In this document: one piece after another, positions 1-7,812 of the stretch
Position numbering within the stretch: position 1 is the stretch's first letter
How the letters are laid out: the number at the start of each line of letters is the position of its first letter
Assembly: GCF_037094465.1 (NCBI RefSeq)
Contig: NZ_CP146609.1
Span: 2,109,501 to 2,173,500 of the forward strand
Reading direction: 5' to 3'
Origin: Pseudodesulfovibrio sp. 5S69
GTDB taxonomy: Bacteria > Desulfobacterota > Desulfovibrionia > Desulfovibrionales > Desulfovibrionaceae
Length of the DNA stretch: 64,000 nt
The notes under the pieces: generated by a model
The model's database searches: none
What the model saw: only the letters and a program-made list of their open reading frames with translations
Told to the model about the DNA's origin: nothing
Made by a program: the position numbers and the translations under genes

Positions 1-180
1 TCGGCCATGCGAGCGGTCAACGTCCTGCGCGAGCTGCTCAAGATGGGGCTGGAATCCACCCGGCTGACGGCCACGGGGCTGGCCTATCTCAACCCGCTGT
101 ACCCGAATACCTCCGAGGAGTACCGGGCCAAGAACCGGCGGGTGGAGTTCATCCTGGAGAAGCGCGTCTCCGGCAAATAG
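1..180 (+). CDS. OmpA/MotB-type C-terminal domain protein (5' truncated by window)
   Basis: The reading frame is already open at base 1, so only the last 59 residues and the TAG are present. The visible part contains NVLRELLKMGL, a central TATGLAYLNP stretch and the closing YRAKNRRVEFILEKR. The NRRVEF pattern near the C terminus is characteristic of the OmpA/MotB peptidoglycan-binding domain (arginine and aspartate/asparagine contacts to the peptidoglycan peptide). It is therefore likely an outer-membrane or motor-associated protein anchoring to the cell wall. Because the N-terminal half is missing I cannot say whether it is OmpA-like, Pal-like or a MotB stator subunit. A PilZ gene follows 36 bp downstream, which is compatible with a motility-related MotB. 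Confidence 0.7.
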   Translation, partial: SAMRAVNVLRELLKMGLESTRLTATGLAYLNPLYPNTSEEYRAKNRRVEFILEKRVSGK

Positions 181-216
181 CCTTCGGGCGGACACAAGAG
201 TTCCTTTGGGGGATAT

Positions 217-597
217 ATGGATTTCAACATACAGTTGCCCGACGACGAGGAACGGCTGCGCAAGGCCTTCCGGACCAAGGTGCCGGGGTTGACCGCGCGG
301 TTCCCCGGCCTGGATGTCGTTCACGACGTGGCCGACCTCAGCGCCACCGGCTTGGCGATCCTCGACAAGAGCGGGCGGTTCACCGAAAAGGAGGCCTACG
401 ACGTGGAGCTGCTGATCAAGAACAAGCTGTTCCTCAGCGGCGCCAGGGCCTCGTGCATGCGTGTGCACGACAACGGCATCGTGGGGCTGAATTTCGTGGA
501 CCTGGACCGGCAGAAGCAGATCAAGCTCGACAAGCTGGTCCTCGAGGTGCAGAAGAGACTCATCGCCCTGCGCAAGAAAAAGCGCGAGCAAGGTTGA
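217..597 (+). CDS. PilZ domain protein
   Basis: A 126-residue single-domain protein. It has an arginine-bearing N-terminal part (KAFRTKVPGLTARFPG) followed by DLSATGLAIL, which fits the (D/N)xSxxG half of the PilZ cyclic-di-GMP binding signature. The C terminus is a lysine-rich helix (KRLIALRKKKREQG). PilZ proteins bind c-di-GMP and regulate motility, exopolysaccharide or other outputs; no output domain is fused here. A GGGGG ribosome-binding stretch lies just before the ATG. The stop is immediately followed (3 bp) by the biotin carboxylase GTG, so they are probably co-transcribed, but a functional link to the carboxylase is not implied. The RxxxR half of the motif is less clear than the DxSxxG half. 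Confidence 0.75.
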   Translation: MDFNIQLPDDEERLRKAFRTKVPGLTARFPGLDVVHDVADLSATGLAILDKSGRFTEKEAYDVELLIKNKLFLSGARASCMRVHDNGIVGLNFVDLDRQKQIKLDKLVLEVQKRLIALRKKKREQG

Positions 598-599
598 CA

Positions 600-2027
600 G
601 TGCAAACCGGAAACATCGACCGCCACAAGGTCCTCATAGCCAACCGAGGCGAGATCGCCATGCGGGTCATGGGCGCGTGCAGGCGTCTGGGGCTCGACTT
701 CGTCTGCGTGTGCACGGCCGCGGACCGGGAGTCCGGGCACGTCCGGCTGGCCCGCGAGATGGCCGGGGACGGCGCGGTCCACACCATTTCCTCCTACCTG
801 GACGCCAACGAGATATTCTCCGTGGCCGACGCGAGCGGGGCCACGGCCGTGCATCCCGGCTACGGTTTTTTTGCCGAGGACTTCCGCTTCGCCCGCCGCG
901 TGGTCCGGCGGGACCGCCCCATGGAGTTCATCGGCCCGAGTTGGTGGGTCATCCGCGACCTGGGCGACAAGATCAACACCAAGCGTATCGCGCGCTCCCT
1001 GGGCGTGCCCACCGTGCCCGGTTCGGACCGGCCCGTGTACAGCGAGATCGAGGCCGACGAAATCGCCTCATCCCTGTTCGAGTTCCAGGCCAGCCAGGGC
1101 ATCGTGGACGGGGTGATCATGGTCAAGGCCTCGGCCGGCGGCGGGGGCATGGGCATCGAGGAGGTCGGGGACTTCAACGAGTTCCGTTCGGTATTCCGGC
1201 GCATCCGCAACTACGCCAAGCGAAATTTCGGGGACGAGGGCGTACTTATCGAGCAGCGCATCTTCGACTTCAACCACCTGGAGGTCCAGGTGGTCTCCGG
1301 ACGGGGCGGGGGGCAGCACGTCCATTTCGGCACGCGCAACTGCTCGGTCCAGTCCACGGGCAAGCAGAAGCGCATCGAGGTCGCGCCGGGCTTCGCGCCG
1401 GGCGTGGTCTCCTACACCTTCGACGCAGGCAGGGTGCTGTCCGAGATCACCGACCACTCTCTGGCCATGGCCCGCGAGACCCGCTACGACAACGTGGGCA
1501 CCTGGGAGTGGATCATCACCCCGCGCGGGGAGCCCTTCCTGATGGAGGTCAACACCCGCATCCAGGTGGAGAACGGCGTGTCCGCGGTCATCTCCAGGGT
1601 GGGCGGCCGGCCGGTGGACATCATCACCGAGCAGATCCGCCTGGCCCTGGGCGAGCCCCTGCGCTACACCCAGGAGGACATCACCTTCGAGGGCGTTGGC
1701 ATCGAGTACCGGCTGGTGGCCGAGAACACGGCCAACCGGTTCACGCCCTGCGCCGGGACCATCACCCGACTGGGCTGGCCCGAGCGCGACTGGCTCCAGG
1801 TCCATACCCACGTGCCCACGGACCGGCCCTACGAAATTCCCATGGAATACGATCCGAACCTGGCCCTGGCCATCGTCTGGGGCAACGACCTGGCCGAGGC
1901 CAAGGCGCGCGGACTGGAGTTCCTGGACGGGTTGGTGCTGGAGGGGCAGTGCGGCGGGTCCTCCGATGAATTCTACAGCAACGTCGAATACCTGAAGGCC
2001 AAGACCGGCAAACTCCTGGAGTTCTGA
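600..2027 (+). CDS. Biotin carboxylase (ATP-grasp) of an acyl-CoA carboxylase
   Basis: 475 residues from a GTG start at 600, which begins three bases after the PilZ stop; the frame is open further upstream but that part overlaps PilZ coding. Domains: N-terminal biotin carboxylase fold with KVLIANRGEIAMRVM (residues about 10-25), ATP-grasp with a glycine-rich loop KASAGGGGMG (about 175-185), and the catalytic stretch MEVNTRIQVENGV (about 315-327), corresponding to the E-N-R-VE residues of AccC. The enzyme carboxylates biotin on a carrier protein using ATP and bicarbonate. The partner carboxyltransferase starts 2 bp downstream and the carrier at 4371, so the three genes encode one cytoplasmic biotin-dependent carboxylase, most simply acetyl-CoA carboxylase (malonyl-CoA for fatty acid synthesis). 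Substrate is inferred, not shown. Confidence 0.85.
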   Translation: MQTGNIDRHKVLIANRGEIAMRVMGACRRLGLDFVCVCTAADRESGHVRLAREMAGDGAVHTISSYLDANEIFSVADASGATAVHPGYGFFAEDFRFARRVVRRDRPMEFIGPSWWVIRDLGDKINTKRIARSLGVPTVPGSDRPVYSEIEADEIASSLFEFQASQGIVDGVIMVKASAGGGGMGIEEVGDFNEFRSVFRRIRNYAKRNFGDEGVLIEQRIFDFNHLEVQVVSGRGGGQHVHFGTRNCSVQSTGKQKRIEVAPGFAPGVVSYTFDAGRVLSEITDHSLAMARETRYDNVGTWEWIITPRGEPFLMEVNTRIQVENGVSAVISRVGGRPVDIITEQIRLALGEPLRYTQEDITFEGVGIEYRLVAENTANRFTPCAGTITRLGWPERDWLQVHTHVPTDRPYEIPMEYDPNLALAIVWGNDLAEAKARGLEFLDGLVLEGQCGGSSDEFYSNVEYLKAKTGKLLEF

Positions 2028-2029
2028 GC

Positions 2030-4297
2030 ATGGACAGGGAACGAAGAATTCAGGGGCTCAGGGATCGGCTGGCCTACATCCGCGACATCTTCGCCGACCG
2101 CGACGACGAATCCATCCGTCTGCTGGCGGCCAAGTTCGGCGAACTTCTGGAACGCCATCAGGCCAAGCCTGGCGGGGTCAAGCGCGAGGAGCTGGCGCGC
2201 ATTGCGGACCTGTTCGATTTTTCCGAGCGAAAGCTCGACACCACCCTGACGCCCATGGACAGGGTGCGCATCGTCCGCCATCCCCAGCGCATCTGCCTCA
2301 AGGACATCTTGGAGAACGTCTACGACAACTACACCGAGATCGGCGGCCGGGGCGAGTACAACATCGACCCGAGCATGCTCATCGCCCGGGCCGTGTTCTC
2401 CCGCCGGGTGGGCGATAAGGTCACCAACCAGATGGTCATGGTCATCGGCCAGGAAAAGGGCCACGGCGAGGCCTTCCGCAACGGCGGCTCGGTCAAACCG
2501 TGGGGCAACGCCAAGGCGCTGCACTACATGAAGGTCGCCGAGACCGAGAACATCCCGGTCCACACCTTCGTGTTCACCCCCGGTGCCTATCCGGTCGAGG
2601 ACTGGCCGGGCGCGGCGCAGCAGATCGCCCGCAACCTGTACGATATGGCCGGGTTGCGCGTGCCGGTGGTGGCCGTGTTCTCCGAGGGCGGTTCGGGTGG
2701 GGCCGAGGCCATCGGTCTGGCCGACCGAAGGATCATGCTCTCCCACGGCTACTATTCGGTCATCTCGCCCGAGGGTGCGGCGGCCATCGAGGCCGGGCTG
2801 CGCAGCGGGGAACGGGCCACGCCCGAGCTCATCGAGAAGTGCGCCCGCCAATTGTGCATCACCGCCGGGGACAACCTGCAAAACGGCTATGTGGACCGCG
2901 TGCTTCAGGAGCCGCCGCTGGGGGCAAGGCCGTCCCATTACGATTTTTTCCGTGAGCTGCGGCGCGAGTTGATCCAGACCACCAACGAGGTGGTCAGCTC
3001 GGTCAAGTCCATGAAGCTCTACCGGGCCATGGCCGTGCGCACCTCCAAGACCGACGATGCCGAGTCCATCTACATGCGCTGGACCTTGTCCCAGTCCGCC
3101 CTGGACCGGCTGGTGGAGCAGCGCCAGCGCAAGTTCCGGTCCATGAGCCGCCACGCGCGCCTGGACGGCACCGGCGTGGTCACCCGCGCCGTGGCCGCCA
3201 CCAAGGGGACCATCTGGGCCGCCCATTCCTTTTTACGCTACGACCTGCTCGGGCGCCAGAAGAAGCGCCTCAACGCCATGTTCGAGGACCTCGGGGCCGA
3301 GGCGCACCTGGTCCGGCACAAGGTGCTCATGCCGCTCAAGAAGACCCTGGACAAGATCCTGCCCGGCAACGGCACTGCCCAGCCCAAGGTGGGCGAGGCC
3401 GTGAAGGAGCGGCTGACCCGGCTCTCCTGCCCGGAGGACGGGGCTTGCCTGGTGGGTAGCGAATGGGCCTGGACCAGCCCGCGCAGCCAGGAGGACCGGA
3501 CCATTTCCTGCCCCAACGTGCGCACCCACCACTGCCCGGACCTGTGGGTGCCGGATCTGTTCGGCGATTTCGCCGGGGTCTGCCCGTCCTGCGGCCACCA
3601 TTTCCCCATGGAGTACCGCTGGTACCTGCAAAACGTCTTCGACTACAGCGAATCCAAGGAGTTCAACCAGCAGTTGGAGTCCATCAACCCCCTGGGCTAC
3701 GAGAAGTTCGACACCAAGCTGGACAAGGCCAAGGAGCGGACCGGGCTCAAGTCCGCGTGCATCACCTTCGAGACCTCCATCGAGGAGGTGGACGCCGTGG
3801 TGGCCGTGCTCTGCGCGCCGTTCCGGGGCGGCTCGGTGGGCGCGGCCGAGGGCGAGAAGTTCATCCGCGCGGCCGAACGGGCCACGCGCAAGCGCCAGCC
3901 GTTCATCGCCTATGTGCACGGAACGGCGGGCATCCGCATCCAGGAGGGCGTCAACGGGGTCATCCAGATGCCGCGCTGCACCATCGCCGTGCGCCGCTAC
4001 ATCGACGCGGGCGGCCTGTACCTGGTGCTCTACGACACCAACTCCTACGCCGGGCCCGTGGCCAGCTTCCTGGGCTGCTCGCCGTACCAGTTCGCGGTGC
4101 AGTCCTCGAACATCGGCTTTGCCGGGCCGGGGGTCATTTCCGAGACCACGGGCATTGCCGTGCCGCCCAACTATCACAAGGCGTACCACGCCCTGTCGCG
4201 CGGCCACATCCACGGCATCTGGGATCGCCGGGAGGTCAAGAAGAACCTCCACCAGTCCCTCCTGACCATGGGCGGGCGCAACCTTTACTATCGCTGA
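2030..4297 (+). CDS. Fused acyl-CoA carboxyltransferase (AccA-like plus AccD-like)
   Basis: 755 residues. The N-terminal half (to about residue 330) carries a crotonase-type AccA-like domain: the oxyanion-type stretches VFSEGGSGGAEAIGLADR and GYYSVISPEGAAA resemble the alpha carboxyltransferase of acetyl-CoA carboxylase. After a linker, a four-cysteine motif (CPNVRTHHC and CPSCGHH, about residues 490-525) recalls the zinc ribbon at the front of AccD, followed by a beta-type domain with GGSVGAAEGEKF and GFAGPGVISETTG. The protein transfers CO2 from carboxybiotin to an acyl-CoA. The order alpha-then-beta in one chain differs from the separate AccA and AccD of E. coli. It sits 2 bp after the biotin carboxylase and 73 bp before the carrier protein. 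Confidence 0.82.
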   Translation: MDRERRIQGLRDRLAYIRDIFADRDDESIRLLAAKFGELLERHQAKPGGVKREELARIADLFDFSERKLDTTLTPMDRVRIVRHPQRICLKDILENVYDNYTEIGGRGEYNIDPSMLIARAVFSRRVGDKVTNQMVMVIGQEKGHGEAFRNGGSVKPWGNAKALHYMKVAETENIPVHTFVFTPGAYPVEDWPGAAQQIARNLYDMAGLRVPVVAVFSEGGSGGAEAIGLADRRIMLSHGYYSVISPEGAAAIEAGLRSGERATPELIEKCARQLCITAGDNLQNGYVDRVLQEPPLGARPSHYDFFRELRRELIQTTNEVVSSVKSMKLYRAMAVRTSKTDDAESIYMRWTLSQSALDRLVEQRQRKFRSMSRHARLDGTGVVTRAVAATKGTIWAAHSFLRYDLLGRQKKRLNAMFEDLGAEAHLVRHKVLMPLKKTLDKILPGNGTAQPKVGEAVKERLTRLSCPEDGACLVGSEWAWTSPRSQEDRTISCPNVRTHHCPDLWVPDLFGDFAGVCPSCGHHFPMEYRWYLQNVFDYSESKEFNQQLESINPLGYEKFDTKLDKAKERTGLKSACITFETSIEEVDAVVAVLCAPFRGGSVGAAEGEKFIRAAERATRKRQPFIAYVHGTAGIRIQEGVNGVIQMPRCTIAVRRYIDAGGLYLVLYDTNSYAGPVASFLGCSPYQFAVQSSNIGFAGPGVISETTGIAVPPNYHKAYHALSRGHIHGIWDRREVKKNLHQSLLTMGGRNLYYR

Positions 4298-4370
4298 TTT
4301 TTATGAGACACACCCGAGCGCGTCCCGTGTTTCAAACAAACACGAATCAGACCGTAATAGAGGATAAATA

Positions 4371-5021
4371 GTGCTGAATATCAAAGAGTTGCTCGATAAA
4401 GTCAAGGCGTCCCCGTACCGCGAGATCGTGGTCCGCGCCCCGCATACCGGCGTGGTCTCGTTCGCTGCCGTCAAGCCCGGCGAGAAGGTCCACGGCCCGC
4501 GCGGCGAGTTCCTGGAAAAGCCCGGCACCCTGCTGGCCCACCTGACCCGCGAGAAGAACGAGAAGCCCATCCCTGCACCGGAGAAGGGCGTCATCGAGGC
4601 CGTGCACACGCAGCACGAGGGGCAGTTCGTGGAGGCGGGCGAGCCGCTGGTGACCATCAAGCATTATCTGACCCGCAAGGAAGTCATCGAGCTGATCCTG
4701 CAGGAGGCCCTGTACCTGTTTCGCGCCCCGGAGCGGGCCAAATACTACTTCGTCCCCGAGGTGGACCAGAAGCTCAAGGTCTCGGGCAAGCGCTCGGTCA
4801 AGGTCCAGGACGGCATGGAATTTCTTATCGTGTCCCGCATGAAGCGGGAGACTCCCCTGGCCTATTCCGGGCCCGAGGGCATCATCTACTCCGTCTACTT
4901 CGGCCGCGGCGACAACGTGGACGAGGGCGAACCCCTCATCGGCGTCTGTCCCGAGGACCAGCTCACGGTCATCCAGGACGTGGTGGCCCGCATTCAGAGC
5001 GAGTGGGAAGAAGAGGCGTAG
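4371..5021 (+). CDS. Biotin carboxyl carrier-like protein with atypical biotinylation motif
   Basis: 216 residues from a GTG start preceded by AGAGG. There are two lipoyl/biotinyl-type half-barrel regions: residues about 18-98 (VVRAPHTGVVSF ... VEAGEPLVTIK) have the fold signature but no central MK, while residues about 148-193 contain the hairpin with Met157-Lys158 in the context SRMKRE, then DEGEPLIGV. Lys158 is the expected biotin attachment site, but the usual AMKM surrounding is replaced. In family terms this is the carrier subunit of the carboxylase encoded immediately upstream. The unusual motif may need a matched biotin protein ligase; alternatively the protein may carry lipoyl or no cofactor, which I think less likely given the neighbours. 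Confidence 0.7.
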   Translation: MLNIKELLDKVKASPYREIVVRAPHTGVVSFAAVKPGEKVHGPRGEFLEKPGTLLAHLTREKNEKPIPAPEKGVIEAVHTQHEGQFVEAGEPLVTIKHYLTRKEVIELILQEALYLFRAPERAKYYFVPEVDQKLKVSGKRSVKVQDGMEFLIVSRMKRETPLAYSGPEGIIYSVYFGRGDNVDEGEPLIGVCPEDQLTVIQDVVARIQSEWEEEA

Positions 5022-5042
5022 GTACAACATCGGAGGCGCGCC

Positions 5043-5384
5043 ATGGGCAGATTGCTTCAGGTTCGGGTGTCGGCGTGGACGTATAGCGAGGACGAGGTGC
5101 GCACGGCGTGGCCATCCCTGTGGAAACTGGCTTGGCCGGACAGCAACGCCATACCCAAAAAGGGCGTCATGGAGCTGGCCGACGCGGTCTTCGACGCGGT
5201 TCGGGCAGGGCTCATCCCCGACAACCAGGCCAAGGCCCTCAAGGAGCATGCCGACAAGGCCGACGAGCTGCGCCAGTCCATTGAGAAGGCGCTCGGCGAC
5301 TGGCAGCCCGGCGAGGCGGACAAGCTCACCTATGCCCTCGAAGATACCATGGACGCGCTGGAAGACATTGCCGCCGATTTTTGA
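5043..5384 (+). CDS. Conserved-looking small protein of unknown function
   Basis: 113 residues, a convincing ORF with a GGAGGCGCGCC stretch in front of the ATG. It begins MGRLLQVRVSAWTYSED, is acidic overall and is mostly predicted helix, with a C-terminal run of acidic and alanine residues (ALEDTMDALEDIAADF). No signal peptide, membrane segment or cysteine motif is visible. It lies 21 bp after the carrier protein and 45 bp before ssb, so it may be co-transcribed with the carboxylase genes. I do not recognise a family and give no function. Confidence 0.65.
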   Translation: MGRLLQVRVSAWTYSEDEVRTAWPSLWKLAWPDSNAIPKKGVMELADAVFDAVRAGLIPDNQAKALKEHADKADELRQSIEKALGDWQPGEADKLTYALEDTMDALEDIAADF

Positions 5385-5429
5385 TATTGCATTTCTATGA
5401 GACGAACCATTGTGAGGTAAGGAGTTGAA

Positions 5430-5969
5430 ATGGCTGGCAGTTTGAATAAAGTGATCATTGTGGGCCGAGTCGGCCAGGATCCGAAGGTTTCCTATACCGG
5501 CTCCGGCCAGGCCGTGGCGAACTTTTCCGTGGCTACGGACGAAGGGTACCGCGACCGGCAGACCGGCCAGCGCGTGGAGCGCACCGAATGGCACCGCGTG
5601 GTGGCCTGGCGTCAACAGGCCGAGTTCGTGGGCAACTACATCGGCAAGGGCCGCCTGGTCATGGTCGAAGGCAAGCTCCAGACCCGCAAGTGGCAGGGCC
5701 AGGACGGCCAGGATCGCTACACCACGGAGATCGTGGCCGACAGCATCCAGGGACTGGACCGCGCCCCCGACGGCCAGCAGCCCGCCCAGCAGGGCGGCTA
5801 CCAGCAGCAGGGCGGGTACCAACAACAGGGCGGCTATCAGCAGAACCGTCCGCAGCAGAACCGTCCGCAGCAAAACGGCTATCCGCAGAATCAGCCCCAG
5901 CAGGAGGAAGAGGACCTCGGTCCCGCCTTCCCGTCCGAGGCCAGCGGCATGGACGACGTGCCGTTCTGA
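5430..5969 (+). CDS. ssb: Single-stranded DNA-binding protein
   Basis: 179 residues. The N-terminal OB fold (about 1-110) starts [18 protein letters not shown] and includes [12 protein letters not shown] and [15 protein letters not shown], all diagnostic of bacterial SSB. The middle (about 118-160) is a low-complexity glutamine/glycine/proline linker built of repeats such as QQGGYQQ and QNRPQ. The C-terminal tail ends MDDVPF, the acidic tip that recruits RecQ, PriA, DNA polymerase III chi and other partners. It protects single-stranded DNA in replication and repair. An AAGGAG site precedes the ATG, and a strong intrinsic terminator lies about 60 bp downstream. Confidence 0.97.
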   Translation: MAGSLNKVIIVGRVGQDPKVSYTGSGQAVANFSVATDEGYRDRQTGQRVERTEWHRVVAWRQQAEFVGNYIGKGRLVMVEGKLQTRKWQGQDGQDRYTTEIVADSIQGLDRAPDGQQPAQQGGYQQQGGYQQQGGYQQNRPQQNRPQQNGYPQNQPQQEEEDLGPAFPSEASGMDDVPF

Positions 5970-6031
5970 TCTGTCGTTTTCATCCGGCTGGCTCCGTGGA
6001 TCTGGTCCAGGTCCGGCAAGCAGGAATATTC

Positions 6032-6062
6032 GGAGGGTGGCTTTGGCCGCCCTCCTTTTTTT
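6032..6062 (+). terminator. Rho-independent terminator after ssb
   Basis: A 10-bp GC-rich stem (6032-6041 with 6046-6055, one G-T pair), a TTTG loop and a run of eight T. It is oriented for the plus strand and ends the carboxylase-ssb transcription unit before the convergent regulator gene. Confidence 0.85.
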
Positions 6063-6154
6063 GCGTCTGCGGGCAGCCTGATACGGGCATGGAATCCGCA
6101 ACGGTCAGGGCCGGGCCGTTCGGCGTACTCCGGCCTCGGCACGAGCGGCGCGGC

Positions 6155-6691
6155 TCAGGTGTAGCAGATGATGGCCTGAAACACGACGGTGTCCGAGGCC
6201 GCCCGGTACTGGTGAGCCACGTCGGCGTGGAAGCGGTGGGCCAGTCCCGGCTTGAGGCGGTGCACCCGGCCCTCGTGGATCAGGTCCAGAACGCCGCTGA
6301 CGGCCACCACATGTTCCACCACCCCGAACCGGTGGGCGGGTGACCGCTGATGGTACCGGTTGCTCAGGGTGACCTCAAACATCTCCATGTGCGTGGCCGC
6401 GTCAAAAGGGAAGACCACCCGGATGGCCATGTCCGCGTCGTAGGGGAAGGGGACCTGGCGGAAGTCGGATCCGGCCTTGCCCGCGAAGAACGACGAGAAG
6501 GAGAGGTTCAATCCGCCGGCGATCTTCCACAAGGTGGCGATGGTCGGTGCGGACTCGCCACGCTCGATCTGCCCGAGCATGGCCTTGGACACGCCCGTGA
6601 GCAGGGCCGCCTTGTCCAGGCTCATCTCCCGTTCCTTCCTGCATGCCTTCAGCCGTTCGGCAATGGCCCTCCGGATGTCGTTCGCGGACAC
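6155..6691 (-). CDS. XRE-family HTH regulator with C-terminal cupin domain
   Basis: 178 residues using the GTG at 6691, chosen because AAGGAG lies five bases upstream; the frame is open further but lacks a comparable site. Residues about 10-65 form a Cro/C1-type helix-turn-helix (SLDKAALLTGVSKAMLGQIERGES with STIATLWKIA-like second half). The remainder is a cupin_2 beta-barrel with HRFGVVEHVVAVSG and GLAHRFHADVAH, supplying possible metal or ligand histidines. Proteins of this build (PuuR/SutR-like) are one-component repressors that sense small metabolites or stress. The gene stands alone, divergent from the mop region, with a perfect palindrome 46 bp upstream that is probably its own operator. 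Confidence 0.85.
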   Translation of the reverse strand: MSANDIRRAIAERLKACRKEREMSLDKAALLTGVSKAMLGQIERGESAPTIATLWKIAGGLNLSFSSFFAGKAGSDFRQVPFPYDADMAIRVVFPFDAATHMEMFEVTLSNRYHQRSPAHRFGVVEHVVAVSGVLDLIHEGRVHRLKPGLAHRFHADVAHQYRAASDTVVFQAIICYT

Positions 6692-6736
6692 GGATTCTCC
6701 TTGTACGTTGGATGCGGAACGATATTTTTTAGCCTC

Positions 6737-6752
6737 GTGCGTTATAACGCAC
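6737..6752. promoter_or_regulatory. Perfect 16-bp palindrome, likely operator of the XRE-cupin gene
   Basis: GTGCGTTATAACGCAC is its own reverse complement with no spacer. It lies 46-61 bp upstream of the GTG start at 6691 on the minus strand, where a promoter for that gene is expected (a possible -35 TTGTGC overlaps it). A perfect palindrome of this size next to a lone HTH gene is the usual arrangement for autoregulation. Confidence 0.6.
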
Positions 6753-7637
6753 AACATGGATTCCTAGCAGAGGTTTGGACGCCGGGCAAGGATGAACGGT
6801 CCGGGCGGTCCATGCGGGGCGACATTCCGAATTGGAAAGTGTGAGGCGCACGAAGAGGGTGACGATTTCCTCCAATGGAAGGGGAAGCTAGAACTCAAGG
6901 AGCGTGTCGCAACGCATCGGATTACGGCGTAATTCTATCAATTTATATAGTGTTGTGCCATGAAATTATGACCCACTTGGCCATCTTTTGTGTGTCAAAA
7001 AGATACATACGATAACATGTTGAAATTATATATATTATATGCATGATCGCCCTTTGAATGGCCAATGTGACCCAGAGACGGGGGATGAAAGGGGGCAAAG
7101 GTGTTCAGACCGATAGCGGCGTAATGCCTTACTATGCCAGGATAAACATAATGGACCGATTCTTGCTTAAGGAAAGGACGCGGTTGCCGTGCCGCAGACG
7201 TTTGTTCCAAGTTCGGCCTGTTCAGCAAAGGCGCCATCCTGGCAGCGAACGAACACGTTGAGGGTGGTTTCATTTCCGGTCCGGCCCCTTGTCGGCGTCT
7301 GGGCCGACAAAGAGACTTCGGCCGAAATGAACGTTTCGGGCAGCAAGAGAGCAGGTGGCCGGCAACGGGACGGAGCCGTCAGGCCGAGGACGGTTTTCAG
7401 CCGGTTGAACGATTTGCGGGAAGAAAAGTGACCGCATGACCGGATTCGGATTCTCTCCTTTTTCAGAATGTTGCTGGAAAGGGGGAAGTGGCCGGACAGG
7501 TATTTTGTCTTGTTTTCGGCTTTGTGGGGAATGGTGTTGTGTTCGAAATGTGTACACCTAACATCATGAAAAATTTAAGCTAAATTAAAAAGAGACAGTT
7601 GACCTCACCCATCCATCGGAATATGTTAGGTTCAACT
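6753..7637. other. Long intergenic region without a supportable gene
   Basis: About 0.9 kb between the regulator and the mop control region. The part from about 6900 to 7050 is markedly AT-rich compared with its surroundings (for example TTATATATATTATATGCAT near 7026). It holds a 13-bp inverted repeat ATTACG-G-CGTAAT at 6921-6933 and another AATTTA-AGC-TAAATT at 7572-7586. Short open frames around 7058-7557 have no ribosome-binding sites or recognisable protein character. The AT-rich segment may bind nucleoid proteins such as IHF, or be a relic of an insertion; neither is proven. Confidence 0.5.
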
Positions 7638-7659
7638 CGGCATAATTGACTACATGCCG
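7638..7659. promoter_or_regulatory. Inverted repeat CGGCAT-N10-ATGCCG, candidate enhancer site
   Basis: Six-base arms separated by ten bases, centred about 71 bp upstream of the -24 element at 7719. That is a normal distance for the upstream activator site of a sigma-54 enhancer-binding protein. The assignment depends on the downstream promoter being sigma-54 dependent. Confidence 0.4.
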
Positions 7660-7705
7660 CAGTGTTGGTTGAAAACGGGCACCCAGGGGGTTCTATACCC
7701 AAATA

Positions 7706-7725
7706 TTATGCCTATTTAGGCATAA
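7706..7725. promoter_or_regulatory. 9-bp-arm palindrome overlapping the -24 element
   Basis: TTATGCCTA-TT-TAGGCATAA, perfect nine-base arms with a two-base centre. Its right arm contains the GG of the proposed -24 box, so a bound repressor would block the polymerase. It could be the site of a metal- or substrate-responsive repressor of the molybdenum hydroxylase genes. Confidence 0.5.
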
Positions 7726-7733
7726 AACTTGCC
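7718..7733 (+). promoter_or_regulatory. Candidate sigma-54 promoter of the mop unit
   Basis: AGGCAT-AAAAC-TTGCC: GG at 7719-7720 and GC at 7731-7732 with exactly ten bases between, matching TGGCAC-N5-TTGC except at the first and sixth positions. Transcription would start near 7744, about 70 bp before the ATG at 7813. Confidence 0.5.
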
Positions 7734-7812
7734 CGGTTGGAGATGGATGGGCGATTGTCGTCCCAGCGGCATGGGACGGCGGACCATATTCGGAGTCTTT
7801 AGTGGAGGAGCA

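Noticed and set aside
7058..7557. Short frames in the noncoding region on both strands
   Set aside because: No ribosome-binding sites, compositional bias like spacer, overlapping one another.
7560..7812. Molybdenum cofactor riboswitch upstream of the mop unit
   Set aside because: Position would suit one, but I cannot recognise the conserved fold by eye; an Rfam Moco covariance model search would decide. The inverted repeats look more like protein sites.
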